Source: Strobilurus pachycystidiatus (taxonomy: Eukaryota; Basidiomycota; Agaricomycetes; Agaricales; Physalacriaceae). From it: a stretch of DNA of 64,000 nt. The DNA is taken from NCBI GenBank assembly GCA_019915135.1, contig JAHLMK010000014.1, forward strand, positions 620,001 to 684,000. Direction: 5' to 3'. Position 1 is the stretch's first letter. The number at the start of each line of letters is the position of its first letter. The translations under genes and the position numbers were made by a program. Of the stretch, positions 11,697-22,512 are shown one piece after another. Below the pieces are notes generated by a model that was not told the DNA's origin, made no database searches, and was given only the letters and a program-made list of their open reading frames with translations.

Positions 11697-12292
11697 ATGT
11701 CCTCCCGCTCCCACTCTTCGGACTCTGCGCGCTCGTCGTCGTCCAGCTTGTATGTCCCCATCCACAAGCGCTCTTCGAGCAGAGGATCATCCACTGTCAC
11801 GACACCCGCGGGGTCGTTCATGGAGGAATCACATCTCAAGGACTTTGAGTCTCGTCGTCGTGAGTCTCCCTCCCTTACTCGCCCTCACAATCACGTACTC
11901 AACTCTCTCTTTCTGATCAAGGTGTACCACGGATACCCATCTATACCCCAGACGAGTTGTTGAACATCCGCAACCACTCCGCGCTGGTGCACGATCCAGA
12001 CTTTGACGCGCTATTCAAGCGGCTGCCTGAACTGCAGAAAGTGGACGGACAGCGGGGACGGTCGCCCCGCCGTCGCCACCACCCCAATCCCAATCCCAAG
12101 AAGCAGCCCGCCGAGCTTCCTACACCAACACCCACATCTGCACCCAAGACCCAGGCCCCTGCGTTCCCCAACGCGTTCACGCGCCAGCGCCCTGGGCCCG
12201 GTCGCCGTACGCGCCTCGCCGTGACTGCGATGAAGTTCATTGATGAGCCGTCGTGGAGGCACACGGGACCCGTGGTCTCCCTCAGCGCGTAA
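11697..12292 (+). CDS. Small basic protein with eIF4E-binding-like motif
   Basis: Two exons, 11697-11859 and 11922-12292 (177 aa); GTGAGT donor and CAAG acceptor. The N-terminus is Ser/Arg-rich and looks disordered. Immediately after the splice junction comes RVPRIPIYTPDELLNIRNHS. This contains YTPDELL, an exact match to the eIF4E-binding consensus Y-x4-L-hydrophobic and close in wording to the site of metazoan 4E-T (YTKEELL). A helical patch (HDPDFDALFKRLPEL) follows, then a Pro/Arg-rich tail. I do not recognise a named family. If the motif is functional, the protein would bind the cap-binding factor eIF4E and repress or store mRNAs. That role is inference; the gene structure itself is solid. 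Confidence 0.8.
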
Positions 12293-12607
12293 ACCGCGAC
12301 TACTTCGTTACGACCCGACTCATCATGACAACCCATATATTATCACTTGTACGATACCACCGGGGAGCGTAGTTACAGCATACTCAAATAATTAGGCAAA
12401 GCAATCAAAGATATCTAATAACTGCAGTCTTTCTGGATTCAAGCCATCGAGTCAGTAAGAAACGCTCTAAATGACATGAGTTATCAAGCCGGAATTAGCG
12501 TACCCGACGCGTCACGATCCAATGGACGTTCTGATCGGTATACTTATAGCCGGGCCCGAACTGCTTGTACTACTACCACCACCTTGACCACCAATAACCC
12601 TACTACG
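12293..12607. promoter_or_regulatory. Short intergenic region upstream of the aldehyde dehydrogenase gene
   Basis: About 315 bp; presumably the terminator of the upstream gene and promoter of the downstream one. Nothing specific seen. Confidence 0.4.
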
Positions 12608-14857
12608 ATGACTACACTGGAATACACGCCCGTAGGCGACATTGACAAGGTCGAGGCGATGACACACCTGTGATTTCCAATTCTGAATCCTGATCGACAG
12701 GTCCATGCCGAGCTCGATGCGACGTTCAAGTCGGGCAAGCTGCAGTCCATCCCATTCCGGAAATACCTCGTCCTCCAGCTGGGGTACCTCATCAAGGACA
12801 ACGCACAGAGGATAGCAGACGCACTGCATGCGGACCTGGGCAAGCCGTCGCTGGAGACCGCCTTGTACGTGTCTCGCACCCAGTTCGAGTTCGGGTCCTC
12901 ATCGAACATATGTAGCTCGGAGATTGGACCGGTACTGAGCGAAGTGGCGGAGACGCATGCGAGCTTGGAGAAATGGGCCAAGCCCGAGAAGCCGCCGTTC
13001 AGTCTGGTGCACCAGCCGATGAACCGCGTCGTGTACAAGGAGGGGAAGGGCGTTTGCTTGATCATTGGGCCCTTTAACTATCCTATCTCGATGTGCATTG
13101 GCCCCATCGTGCGTCCTCCCTCCGTATTATACCTATTTCGCTGCCTCTCAGTTAGTGGACCAGGTATCTGCTCTGGCTGCTGGAAACACCGTCGTCTTCA
13201 AACCGTCAGAGGCGACACCTGCTACGTCTACTCTATTCGCCGAACTGTTCCCCCAATATTTGGATACATCTATTGTGCGGGTTGTCAATGGAGGTGTTGC
13301 GGAGACTACTAAGGTTTGTATGGTCTTACTCATCCAAATCGACTGTCATCTTATTCTCTTCAGCTGCTTGAGCTGCCATGGGGTCACAGTACGCCTCCAT
13401 ATTCATCACAAACCGACTACCCGTCTCATCGTGTATGTAGTCCTCTTCACGGGCAGTGGACGCGTCGGAAAGATCGTAGGCATCGCGGCGGCGAAGACTT
13501 TGACACCGGTCACTCTCGAATTGGGCGGTGAGACCTTCTCTAATCAACTGGAGAGTCATTCTCATGATCGTGCTCTAGGCAAAAGCCCCGTGTTCATCGA
13601 CCCGTCCTGTGATCTGCAGACCACCGCGCGCAGGATCATGTGGGGCAAGATAATGAACTCAGGCCAAAGCTGCATCTCGCCCGACTACGTGATCGTCCCC
13701 AGGACGTTCCAGGACCAGTTCGTCCAGGCGCTCAAGGAGGTGTAAGCAAGGCACCTGGTAGAAGTTCAGATACTGATACTTACTGTCCAGGAATGATGAG
13801 TTTTACCCAGACGGACCCTTTGCGCCCAAGGCCATGGGCAAGATGGTTAACACGCAAGCGTTCAAGAGGGTAACTGGGTTGTTGCAGGCGACTAAAGGGA
13901 CGATTGTGTTCGGAGGGCAGTCAGATGAAACGACCAGGTCTATCGCGCCGACGGTCGTGAAGGATGTGTCGTTTGAGGATTCGCTGATGACTGAGTGGGT
14001 TTTCTTCCGTCGTGATGTGTTGTTGCTGAGGCGCCGTAGAGAGCTGTTTGGACCCGTCCTTCCTGTGATACCTGTGGAAAGTCTGGATGAGGGTTTCGAG
14101 TTTGTGAACAGGAATGATCACCCTCTCGCTGTGTATGCTTTCACCAAGGATAGCCGCTTCAAGGAGAGAGGTCAGTCCATCAGTTTCTGTTCCTGAGACA
14201 TGAGTCCGACCTGTATGCCCAGTCATCAAGACAACGAAGAGCGGATCCGTGTTATTCAACGAGACGATGGTGCAGGCCGCTATCGAGGGTATACCCTTTG
14301 GTGGTGTCGGACCGAGTGGGAGTAAGTTTGTTTTACTTGCCGCTGCTGTGAACTGATTTGAACTCGTGCAGGTGGGTTCCACAACGGCAAGGTAAGAAGA
14401 GGGTGGTGGTCAAGTGATTGCGGCCCGCTGACGATGACAACAACTAGTATGGCTTCGATACGTTCACGCACCTCCGAGCGTCGCTGGACGTCCCGTGGTG
14501 GTACGCCTCCTCGTGTCTCTCGCCCCCCAGGGCCTGCACTCACTTTCAACATACTTATGTAGGACTGACCTCGTCTTGAACCTCCGCTACCCGCCGTATA
14601 CCGTACGTCCGCACCCTACATCCCCACCCACCTTTAATAACTCCCTTACCCTGCAGTTGAGCAAGGAGAACAAAGCCAAGTGGCTGTTCCCCGGGCTGCC
14701 CAAGCGCCCGAGTGGACCGCCGCCATCCGGCGACAGACCGAGGTTCATCTCGAAGTGGATACTGCTAGTTTTTGCTCTGATGATTGCAGGTGGACTTTCT
14801 TCTAGGCGGGTCCGGGATGCTGTGCAAGTGGCGGTGAGGGGTCTTGGGCTGGATTAG
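12608..14857 (+). CDS. Class 3 (fatty) aldehyde dehydrogenase, tail-anchored
   Basis: Thirteen exons: 12608-12649, 12701-13108, 13152-13313, 13364-13388, 13441-13527, 13579-13741, 13791-13994, 14040-14170, 14223-14321, 14372-14391, 14448-14500, 14563-14602, 14657-14857 (544 aa). It oxidises aldehydes to acids with NAD(P). Landmarks in order: GPFNYPISMCIGPI, ALAAGNTVVFKPSE (cofactor region), FTGSGRVGKIV, the general-base motif LELGGKSP, the catalytic cysteine in NSGQSCISPDYV, and ELFGPVLPV. Like yeast Hfd1 and mammalian ALDH3A2 it ends in a hydrophobic segment (WILLVFALMIAGGL), so it is probably anchored in the ER or mitochondrial outer membrane. The likely substrates are long-chain aldehydes from sphingolipid or lipid breakdown. 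Intron 1 uses a weak donor (GTCGAG). All other junctions are ordinary. Confidence 0.92.
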
Positions 14858-16253
14858 GATTGTGGTTGGGATGTTTTGATTTATGGGAGCCTGGGGGCTG
14901 TTGATTTCGGACTCGTTGTGTAGTAAAAATGTTTTCTACTAACTGTCAAATCTTGGAAGGTCACTATGGGTGCGGGACGACTCAGCGGTGACAGCTTTTT
15001 ACTTGCAATGATGAGTATCGATCCAGACTAATTTAAATCGTCCTTTCATCTCGACTAACATCATTCCTTCTCTTCATCAACTTTGGTTGTTGCGCTCCTC
15101 CGATTGCTAACACTTCTCGCAGCTCTCATGGCAGCTACAGTCTGGTTGCCGCTGATTTGACGCGTCCTCCCATTCTCAAACGCGTCTACTGCTTAATTTT
15201 TGGTGCATTTTTTGTCTGTCTGTGAATAGCAATGAACGAACCAGTCTGTGCTACAGGTTCCAGGCTCATCAGCTACTGTATAGGATTGCAGGATGATTGT
15301 GTGATAACTTACGCCGCTCACATAGTCCACAGCAATCAGGGCCTTTTTGCTGTCGATTACCACGAGAATTCCCCGATGGTAGTATGGCAAGAAACACAGA
15401 AGTCAATACGAATACATTCTGTCCGTTCGTTAATGAAGGGACCGGGACGTGTTTCCCTCCGAGATTGAGCAGTTATCATGTATGTGGAATAATTTTCATG
15501 CGTGCGTGGTGAGAAATGAACATATACTTGATATGGACTACTTCTCTTGTCCATGTGGATAACGAGAGTCGTGTTCCGATAACTTGCCATTCCCACGTAC
15601 TAGAGCGTCTAGGCGACCGAAGTTCGTGGTTTTCTTTGAACAAACTGTCTTTTCCGAGAGGCCTGGCTCCACTGTCGGACGTGTTCACGGCACGGTCGTG
15701 ATACTATTTGTGTAAAGCTATTGCACGAGGTGAATCACAGTTTTGCTTGTTGACCGCAGCCAGACGTGATTCGCTTCCGGTCCGATAACAATACGTATAC
15801 TGCTGCTTTGGAAGAAACCCTTGATCGATGCGAGCATCTTTCTGGAAGCGTGATTGGGTTTAGTACGCGACTGGAGAATTTCTCCATGGCGTAGTCGTCT
15901 TTCCCTGTGGGAACAGTGATCTTGAACGATGCGCGTCTGAAACGAGTTGCGATTGTCCTTGATCAATGTTGGACGGCGGATTGGCCGGGTAGACGTCGGA
16001 TCTGCAAGTGCAAACGTTCACCGACCCGAGATAGAATCTGGAGAGCCAATGGGCGCAAGCACGGGACCGTTCGTTTTGGGTGATGTCACTGCATCAGAAA
16101 TGGAGTATTTCCTTTTGCAGAAGATGGCCCTCTCGATCTTGAAAGGTTTCGGTTTTACCACAATCATCCTTCCTTCCCTTTGCACTACTTAACAGCTCGT
16201 CGCTCCCTTCTAGCTGCTCTATCCCGCTCCGCCCGCTTTCCCGCTCGCCAGCT
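14858..16253. other. Long intergenic region upstream of TPS2
   Basis: About 1.4 kb with no convincing coding potential on either strand. The last ~100 bp before the TPS2 start are pyrimidine-rich (CCTTCCTTCCCTTTGC), as in many fungal core promoters. I could not identify transposon ends or RNA genes. Confidence 0.5.
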
Positions 16254-19200
16254 ATGCCGTTCTCCACCATGGACAGCTTCACGGAGCCGTACACCAGAGC
16301 CGGCGACGACATCTCTCTCGACGAGGTCCGCGATCAGGTCCGCGCGCTCGAGGACCAGCATCGATCCAACGAGATCCCGCTCTCTGGTCGCATCATCCAC
16401 GTCTGCCATTATCTCCCCGTCGTCGCCTCGCTCAACAGCCGCGCCGGCGTCCTCAGTCCGCCGGCGACACCGCCTGTGAAGGCGTCGGAGGTGCCGTCCA
16501 GTCCGATCACAGGCGAGCCGAACGCGAGCGCAGAGTCGGTCGCCGACGCCAAGAGCACCTCGGTGTGGACACTGACGCCGCGGTACGGCCATGCAGCGAT
16601 GATCTCGGGCATTCGCTCGCTGTCGGCGACGCACGAACAGCTTATCGTCGGCTGGACTGGCGACATCACGTCTCCTACTCCCAACGAGAACATCCCCACG
16701 TCCACAGTGTCCACCGACGACAGGAACGCATTGGACGAGGCGCTCAGCACGTACCAGCCGAAGGAGTCAGACCCCGATGACGATAAGAAGACGAAATACG
16801 TGCCCGTCTGGCTGGACGACCAGGTCGCCCACGGCCACTACGACGGATACTGCAAACAAAGTGAGCGCATGACTACAATCCGCTGCCACACATTCTGACT
16901 GACGGCCGCTCCCCTAGTCCTATGGCCGCTATTCCACTATCTCCTGTGGCAGGACGTGGCCACCGAGTACGCATCAGCCGACTCCCACTATCCCTTCTAC
17001 GAATCTGCCAACGCCACCTTTGCGCGCCGCATTGCTGAAATCTACAAGCCCGGCGATCTCATCTGGGTCCATGACTACCATCTACTACTACTCCCCAAAC
17101 TCATCCGGGAACTCGTTCCAGAGGCGGTTCTAGGCTTGTTTGTGCACACACCTTTCCCCAGCAGCGAGGTCTTTAGGTGTCTGCCACGTACGTTGATTTG
17201 TGGCTTATTCCCGCGAATACCCTAACGTCATTTATTACAGGTCGGAAAGAAATCTTGGATGGCATGCTCGGCGCGAACCTTGTCTGCTTCCAAACATACT
17301 CATACTCCCGCCACTTCATCTCCACGTGTATCCGTGTCTGCGGCTATGAGACAACCCCCCGCGGAATCGATGTCGAGGGCCATGTCAGTTCTGTTATGCA
17401 CTGCCCCGTCGGAATCGATGCGGAACGCGTCGCTCGCGATATGTGGGTCAAGCCCTTGTCTGATCCAGCGTCGTCGCTCATATCTATCCATAGCACGCGT
17501 CCTGGCATCCAACCCAAGCTAGAAGCCCTCAAGGCGCTCTACGAAGGCAAGAAGATTATCGTTGGACGCGACAAGCTCGATGTCGTCAAGGGCGTTCTGC
17601 AGAAGGTTCGCATCCTTGCGTCACTACTACTTGCTCGATGATGACATCGCGTCATTGCAGCTTAGGGCATTTGAAAAACTCCTGCAAGACTACCCTGAAT
17701 GGATTGGCAATGTCGTGATGATCCAAGTGACGTCGCCAGCGTTGACCGACTCGCCCAAGCTCGAGCGACAAGTCAGTGAATTGGTAGCCCACATCAACGG
17801 CGAGTACGGAAGTCTCGACTTTATCCCAGTTCATCACTAGTACGTTGACGTGTTTTTTGCCGTCTACCTTTGACTTATCACCTACCAGTCACCAAACCTT
17901 GAAGAAGGATGAATTCTACGCGCTCCTGTCCGTAGCAGACCTTGCAGTCATAACACCTCTTCGCGACGGCATGAACACCACTTCCATGGAGTTTGTCATT
18001 GCCCAAGAAAAGACCAACCGCAGCCCAAGCGTGTTAAGCGAGTTTATGGGCATCAGCAAGCACATGTCGGAGGCGTTACAAGTGAATCCGTGGAATCTAG
18101 GCGTAAGTGATCCATACAGAGTCCTCGCTTAACTGCCCGCTGATCCCTTTCTTATTTAGGACGTCGCCGCTGCTATCAACAAGGGCCTAATCATGAGTGA
18201 AAAGGAGAAGGTGCAGCGACACGCCAAACTTCACAAGGTTGTCACTACGCACACGTCGCACACCTGGGCCGCTGTTTTGGTCAAGATGCTTCTGGGACAG
18301 ATGAACAGTCAACACACGGCGAGGATGACACCCTATATCCCCAAATCTGTTCTCCAGGCCAAGTACCGCAGTGCGGGGAAGCGATTGTTCCTGTTCGATT
18401 ATGATGTACGTTGACAAGGGGTTGGGCTTGCCATAGATACTAACATCGCTTCAGGGCACACTGGCACCGATCGTGAAAATCCCCAGTATGGCTACCCCAT
18501 CGGAACAAACTCTTGAGGCTTTGACGAAGCTTTGCGCTGATCCGAAAAACTTGGTGTACATCATCTCTGGCCGCGATGGTGAATTCCTCGAGCAGCACCT
18601 CGGGCACCTTGACAAGCTTGGTTTCTCGGCCGAACATGGTGGCTTTGTCCGCGAGATTGGCTCGAAGGAGTGGAAGAACTTTACTGAGAAACTCGATATG
18701 AGCTGGATGTCCGAGGTGCACGAGATCTTCAAGTACTACACGGAGGTGCGTTCGCATAAGGTTTCGGGCGATTGCGCGTAGCTGATCCTGATCCTATCTT
18801 GCAGCGGACGACTGGAAGCCATATTGAAGTCAAGAAGAGCTCAATCACATGGCACTACCGTTCCAGTGACCCGGAGTGGGGTCAGTTCCAATGCCGCCAG
18901 TGCCAGGACTTGCTCGAGAACAACCTCGCCCACAAGCGCCCCATCGAAGGTATGTTCTCTCCTTCCATTACCCGACGTGGCAATCTAATTGGTTCGCAGT
19001 TTTGGTCGGGAAGAAGAACCTTGAGGTGCGGCCCATTGCGGTCAACAAGGGCGAGATTGTCAAGCGGATTCTGTACAACAACCCGGATGCCGAGTTCATC
19101 TTCTGCGCTGGGGACGACAAGACGGACGAGGATATGTTCCGCGCGTTGAACCTCTTCCCGACCACCGGGCCTGCGACGCCTGTGGAGGGCAAGATCCAGC

Positions 19201-19412
19201 TGGAGGCGCCGTTGTCCGTGACGCTCATCGACGCTGAGGATGCGAAGCCCGTGGAGCTGGCCATCGCGTCGGACGCGGTGTTCACTACTGCTGTGGGGCA
19301 CAGTAGTAAGCGGACGCTTGCGAGTTGGCATGTGACGACTCCGCAGGAGATCGTTGAGCATATGCTTGAGATGGTCGAGGATGACTCGGAGGCGGCGGAG
19401 GCTCGCCTTTGA
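16254..19412 (+). CDS. TPS2: Trehalose-6-phosphate phosphatase (GT20 + HAD), Tps2
   Basis: Nine exons: 16254-16860, 16918-17187, 17241-17605, 17661-17839, 17889-18102, 18160-18405, 18455-18745, 18805-18949, 19000-19412 (909 aa). It removes phosphate from trehalose-6-phosphate, the second step of trehalose synthesis, in the cytosolic TPS complex. The N-terminal two thirds is a glycosyltransferase-20 domain (WVHDYHLLLLPKLIREL, HTPFPSSEVFRCLP, VGRDKLDVVKGV, ITPLRDGMNTTSMEFV). The C-terminal HAD phosphatase begins LFLFDYDGTLAP (nucleophile Asp, split by intron 6) and contains IISGRDGEFLEQHL and FCAGDDKTDEDMF. This order is that of Tps2 rather than Tps1. An acidic/Ser insertion lies at ~60-110. 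The second in-frame Met (MDSFTEPY) is an alternative start. Confidence 0.93.
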
Positions 19413-19509
19413 TAGATGCGGTATCTTATTTACACAACATGAAAATCCACAGGGGAATGGGGAAGGACATTCATTATATACTACTTAGAAGAAGACTTGA
19501 ATTGTACTA

Positions 19510-20030
19510 CAGTACCAAACGGGGAAGCGAAACGACTTAGCGAATCGTATTTATATGTTGGATTCTTGAAGATTTTGGTTGGATTTTTTTGCCCATTGGA
19601 TTCAACAGCACGCAACAGCTCCTACTGTGAAAAGATCTGGGACCATCCACCAGCGGATAAGTCAGGAATGCAGCGCAGTTTTGGCTCAGCCAAACGGGGA
19701 AGCGAAACCCGGCCACTTAGCAGCATCTGACGACTACGGGGACTTCACTATGAGATTCGGAGACCTTGTGAACCCCCCATCTCATGGCAACCCCGACTTG
19801 GAATACGGTGTATATGACTCACAAATCGAGGGTGACATTGTATGTGGCGGTGCACCACAACAACAAGAACTTTGTTAATAGTCTCCGGGTGAGGACTTTG
19901 AGGTGCACATTTATCATGGCATTCATTTAGCAGCACGATAGAGCACTCGACTCGCTTTTTATGGAACATCAAATGGTAGAAAAGGGAATGTTTCGCTTCC
20001 CCCCCAATTTCGCTTCAGGGTTTGGTACTG
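19510..20030. mobile_element. Non-autonomous inverted-repeat element with TA target duplication (mariner-like MITE)
   Basis: 521 bp bounded by TA on both sides (19508-19509, 20031-20032). Left end CAGTACCAAACGGGGAAGCG; the right end in reverse complement reads CAGTACCAAACCCTGAAGCG. So 11 terminal bases are identical and GAAGCGAAA recurs just inside. The motif CAAACGGGGAAGCGAAAC is repeated internally near 19690. Ends starting CAGT with a TA duplication fit Tc1/mariner-type MITEs. No coding capacity. It lies ~100 bp after the TPS2 stop. Confidence 0.78.
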
Positions 20031-20078
20031 TATGTATGTGTAGCTTAGCTTGAAATACGAGAACTGAGATGAATAGAC

Positions 20079-20786
20079 TAGGGTTTAAAAGTCCGGTCCG
20101 GTCCGGTCTTTTGACCTCTGAGATCATGGACTGGGGACTGGACCGGTCCAGAAAATTTCCAAATCTGGCTGGACCTAGGACTGGACTGGTTAGGACCGCA
20201 AAAACTGGTCCTAATCAGTCCGGTCTGCGGTCCTAAACCGGTCCAGGACCGGTCCAAAGGATCACGAGCTTAAATTTATATTTCTGCACATTTTCGAGTA
20301 AGTTTACCATCATATAAGTTTACCAGATAGATCATATAGTCAATGACAGTGAAATGAATGATTAGTGAAGCTTGTATAATATGTTTTAGCCACAACAAGA
20401 TGACATTTCCAAATGTAAGAGAGTATGTGCAGCTAAATGTACCATATGAGTATATAAGTTATGGAAAGTTTACCATAGGAACGCCTCAATGAGGGTAAGT
20501 TTACCATTGGACCGATTAAGTCAAGGTAAATTTACCATGAACTCATATATAACGACCCTTTTGAGGGATATTTGACTGGTCCTAACTGAACCCTGAATAG
20601 ACCGGTCCAAACCGGTCCTAGACCAGTCTTTACCAGTCCTAATAAATCTAGGTTGAGCTCTGGACCTAGGACCAGGACTGGTAGGACTGGTAGGACCGGT
20701 CCATGTTGGACTGGTCATGTGACCGGTCCAGTCCGGTCCAGTTCACCGGTCTTACCGGTCCACATGGACTGGACTTTAAAACCCTA
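20079..20786. mobile_element. Non-autonomous hAT-like element with 8-bp target duplication
   Basis: 708 bp flanked by the identical 8-bp repeat GAATAGAC (20071-20078 and 20787-20794). Terminal inverted repeats TAGGGTTTAAAAGTCCGGTC / TAGGGTTTTAAAGTCCAGTC. Many GGACCGGTCC-type subterminal palindromes lie at both ends. Five AAGTTTACCA-type repeats lie in the middle (about 20299, 20315, 20466, 20495, 20525). No ORF encodes a transposase. An 8-bp duplication with TAGGG ends is the hallmark of hAT elements. Confidence 0.85.
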
Positions 20787-20858
20787 GAATAGACCCTTTT
20801 TTGTGGGGATGGAGACGTTCGTGGGAGGTTAGAGCAAGAACGGAGACTTGCGCAGCGG

Positions 20859-21200
20859 ACTGTAGATACGCATCGTTCCAGGAACACGACTGGTGGCGTC
20901 CATGTGTTTCTTTGCACTGGCTACTTGAAGGCCTCGTGAGCTACCCAATCGCCTTCTTTAAGTTCCGTCGAATATGATAGGTACCTTAGCTATACAATCA
21001 ACGTGCCTTCATTAAGTTCTGTCCGATATGATGAGGTACCATAACTATTCAATCTACTTCGCTTTCATGAAGCATGATAAGGTATCGTAGTGTCAATGAA
21101 TGCTGCCATTTTTTGGTGAGAAACTTCAACGAGAGGGACGCAGGCTGGTGTCCGCAAGTCTGTTGAGTCAGTCGAGCGCTCGACACCGCCACCTCACTGG
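20859..21200 (+). repeat. Direct repeat, left copy (flanks the AAA gene)
   Basis: Starts at ACTGTAGATACGCATC and ends near CGCTCGACACCGCCACCTCA. A diverged copy in the same orientation lies at about 24706-25003. Shared blocks include GGTGGCGTCCATGTGTTTCT, GGTGAGAAACTTCA and GCGCTCGAC.CCGCCACCTC. This copy has a ~55-bp internal duplication (two versions of the CCTTC.TTAAGTTC...GGTACC block) missing from the other copy. No coding signal. Confidence 0.8.
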
Positions 21201-21211
21201 GAGTAGAACAA

Positions 21212-21296
21212 AATTCCATATCATTCTTGATGCCGGTCAGTCTCTCGAGCTCCATTGAAATTGTTCTACTCATGCTTATATCTCTAGTTGGCAAAC
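21212..21296 (+). pseudogene. Fossil fragment of the MDR oxidoreductase gene, intron included
   Basis: About 85 bp closely matching 29404-29484 of the quinone-oxidoreductase-like gene: AAATTCCATATCATTCT.GA.GCCGGTCAGTCTC, a spacer, then TTCTACTCATGCT.ATATCTCTAGTTGGC. Because the intron with both splice sites is copied, the fragment came through DNA and not through an mRNA. It is too short to code for anything. Confidence 0.8.
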
Positions 21297-21527
21297 TTGT
21301 TTTCAGAATTGTCCGCGGTTTGGCGGTCGGTAGAAATCGAGTGTGGAAAATCTTCATAGACGCCAGCTAGAGTAAGTTCCTCCTTCATCCGATGTTCCAA
21401 TGGTCTTTGCAGTGTGGAAATAGAAGAAAATGAACCAGTAATACTCATACGTCAGTATTGGCGGGCCGGCAAGCCGCGAGCGTGGGATTGAGTCGTCCCT
21501 GCCTCGTTACAGAGCGAGTCGACATTA
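21297..21527. other. Unassigned spacer
   Basis: About 230 bp between the gene fossil and the next inverted-repeat element; nothing recognised. Confidence 0.4.
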
Positions 21528-22024
21528 GGGGAATTCAAAATTGATTTCGAAACACAATTTCGCCTCTGATTTCGCGTCTCGATTTTGACTTGTGGTTGGT
21601 TGAAAACAGTGCTCGGACAACTCGGGCAAGTCGAAATCTTGCGAAATCAGATTTCGGCTCATAAAACGGCAGCCGCTGCGGAGTTTCAAAGGATTACCCA
21701 CGACAAAATTTGACCTGTACACCTCAAAATACGGTTCGTATATATGTGTACAAGTAATGCGAAGGGTTCCGTATCTATAAATGGCTGTTCCTTTGTATAG
21801 GTGGTGGGCTGCAAAGCCTTGAGAAAGCCATGAGCCAGCCTCGAGCACTACTCTCATTGAAACTCCGAACTATAAGCCGGCTCGGAGCAATGAAATCCAG
21901 TTTCAAAATCAGGGGATGTCAGAGTAGAGGCTGATTTTGCCCTCAGTTTTTGACTAACCACCACTCGAAATCATACGCAAAATCAGAGGCGAAATCGCGT
22001 TTCGAAATCAATTTTGAATTCCCC
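21528..22024. mobile_element. Inverted-repeat element with ~49-bp TIRs and TA target duplication
   Basis: 497 bp with terminal inverted repeats of ~49 bp that differ at only about three positions. They begin GGGGAATTCAAAATTGATTT and continue with TTTCGCCTCTGATTT. TA flanks both ends (21526-21527, 22025-22026). It codes for nothing. The near identity of the two arms suggests a young copy. The ends differ from those of the other elements in the window, so it is a separate family. Confidence 0.83.
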
Positions 22025-22512
22025 TATTGCCATCATGCCCATATCGGTGTTCGCAGTCGACTATACTACATATCATCCTAGGACTTATGGCCAGTCACGA
22101 TCGGACTCATGGAGCGCTTTGGGCTCGAGAGTAAGGGCTTTCTCAATTGATGCTGCGCAGGCGCGTGATGTTAAGCCGCAACGTACTGATACTATCACTG
22201 ATACTTATCTACCTCTTGCGTAGCTCTTGATTCCACGGTCCTTCATCGCATCCAGATCAACATATCGATACTTCGAGTCCAAGCCGACCTCAATTTCTCA
22301 ATTGTACGACAAGGATTCGTTCAAACATTCTCTCAAATGTGATTCTGAAAATTATCGAATCTTCGCCTCCTCAACGCGACAAACGTCAAGAATAGCGTCC
22401 GGGTAGCTTCCGATGGCCAATTGTGGCGAGAAAAACGTCACTGACTCTATTGTCATCTAATGACTGTGCGTCTGATTGATGACGCTGTTCACGCAACTTC
22501 CAACCAACAGTC

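Noticed and set aside
11957..12336. Alternative frames on both strands over the small eIF4E-binding-like gene
   Set aside because: They arise from the Pro/Arg-rich composition of exon 2; only the chosen frame joins to the Ser-rich first exon through good splice sites.
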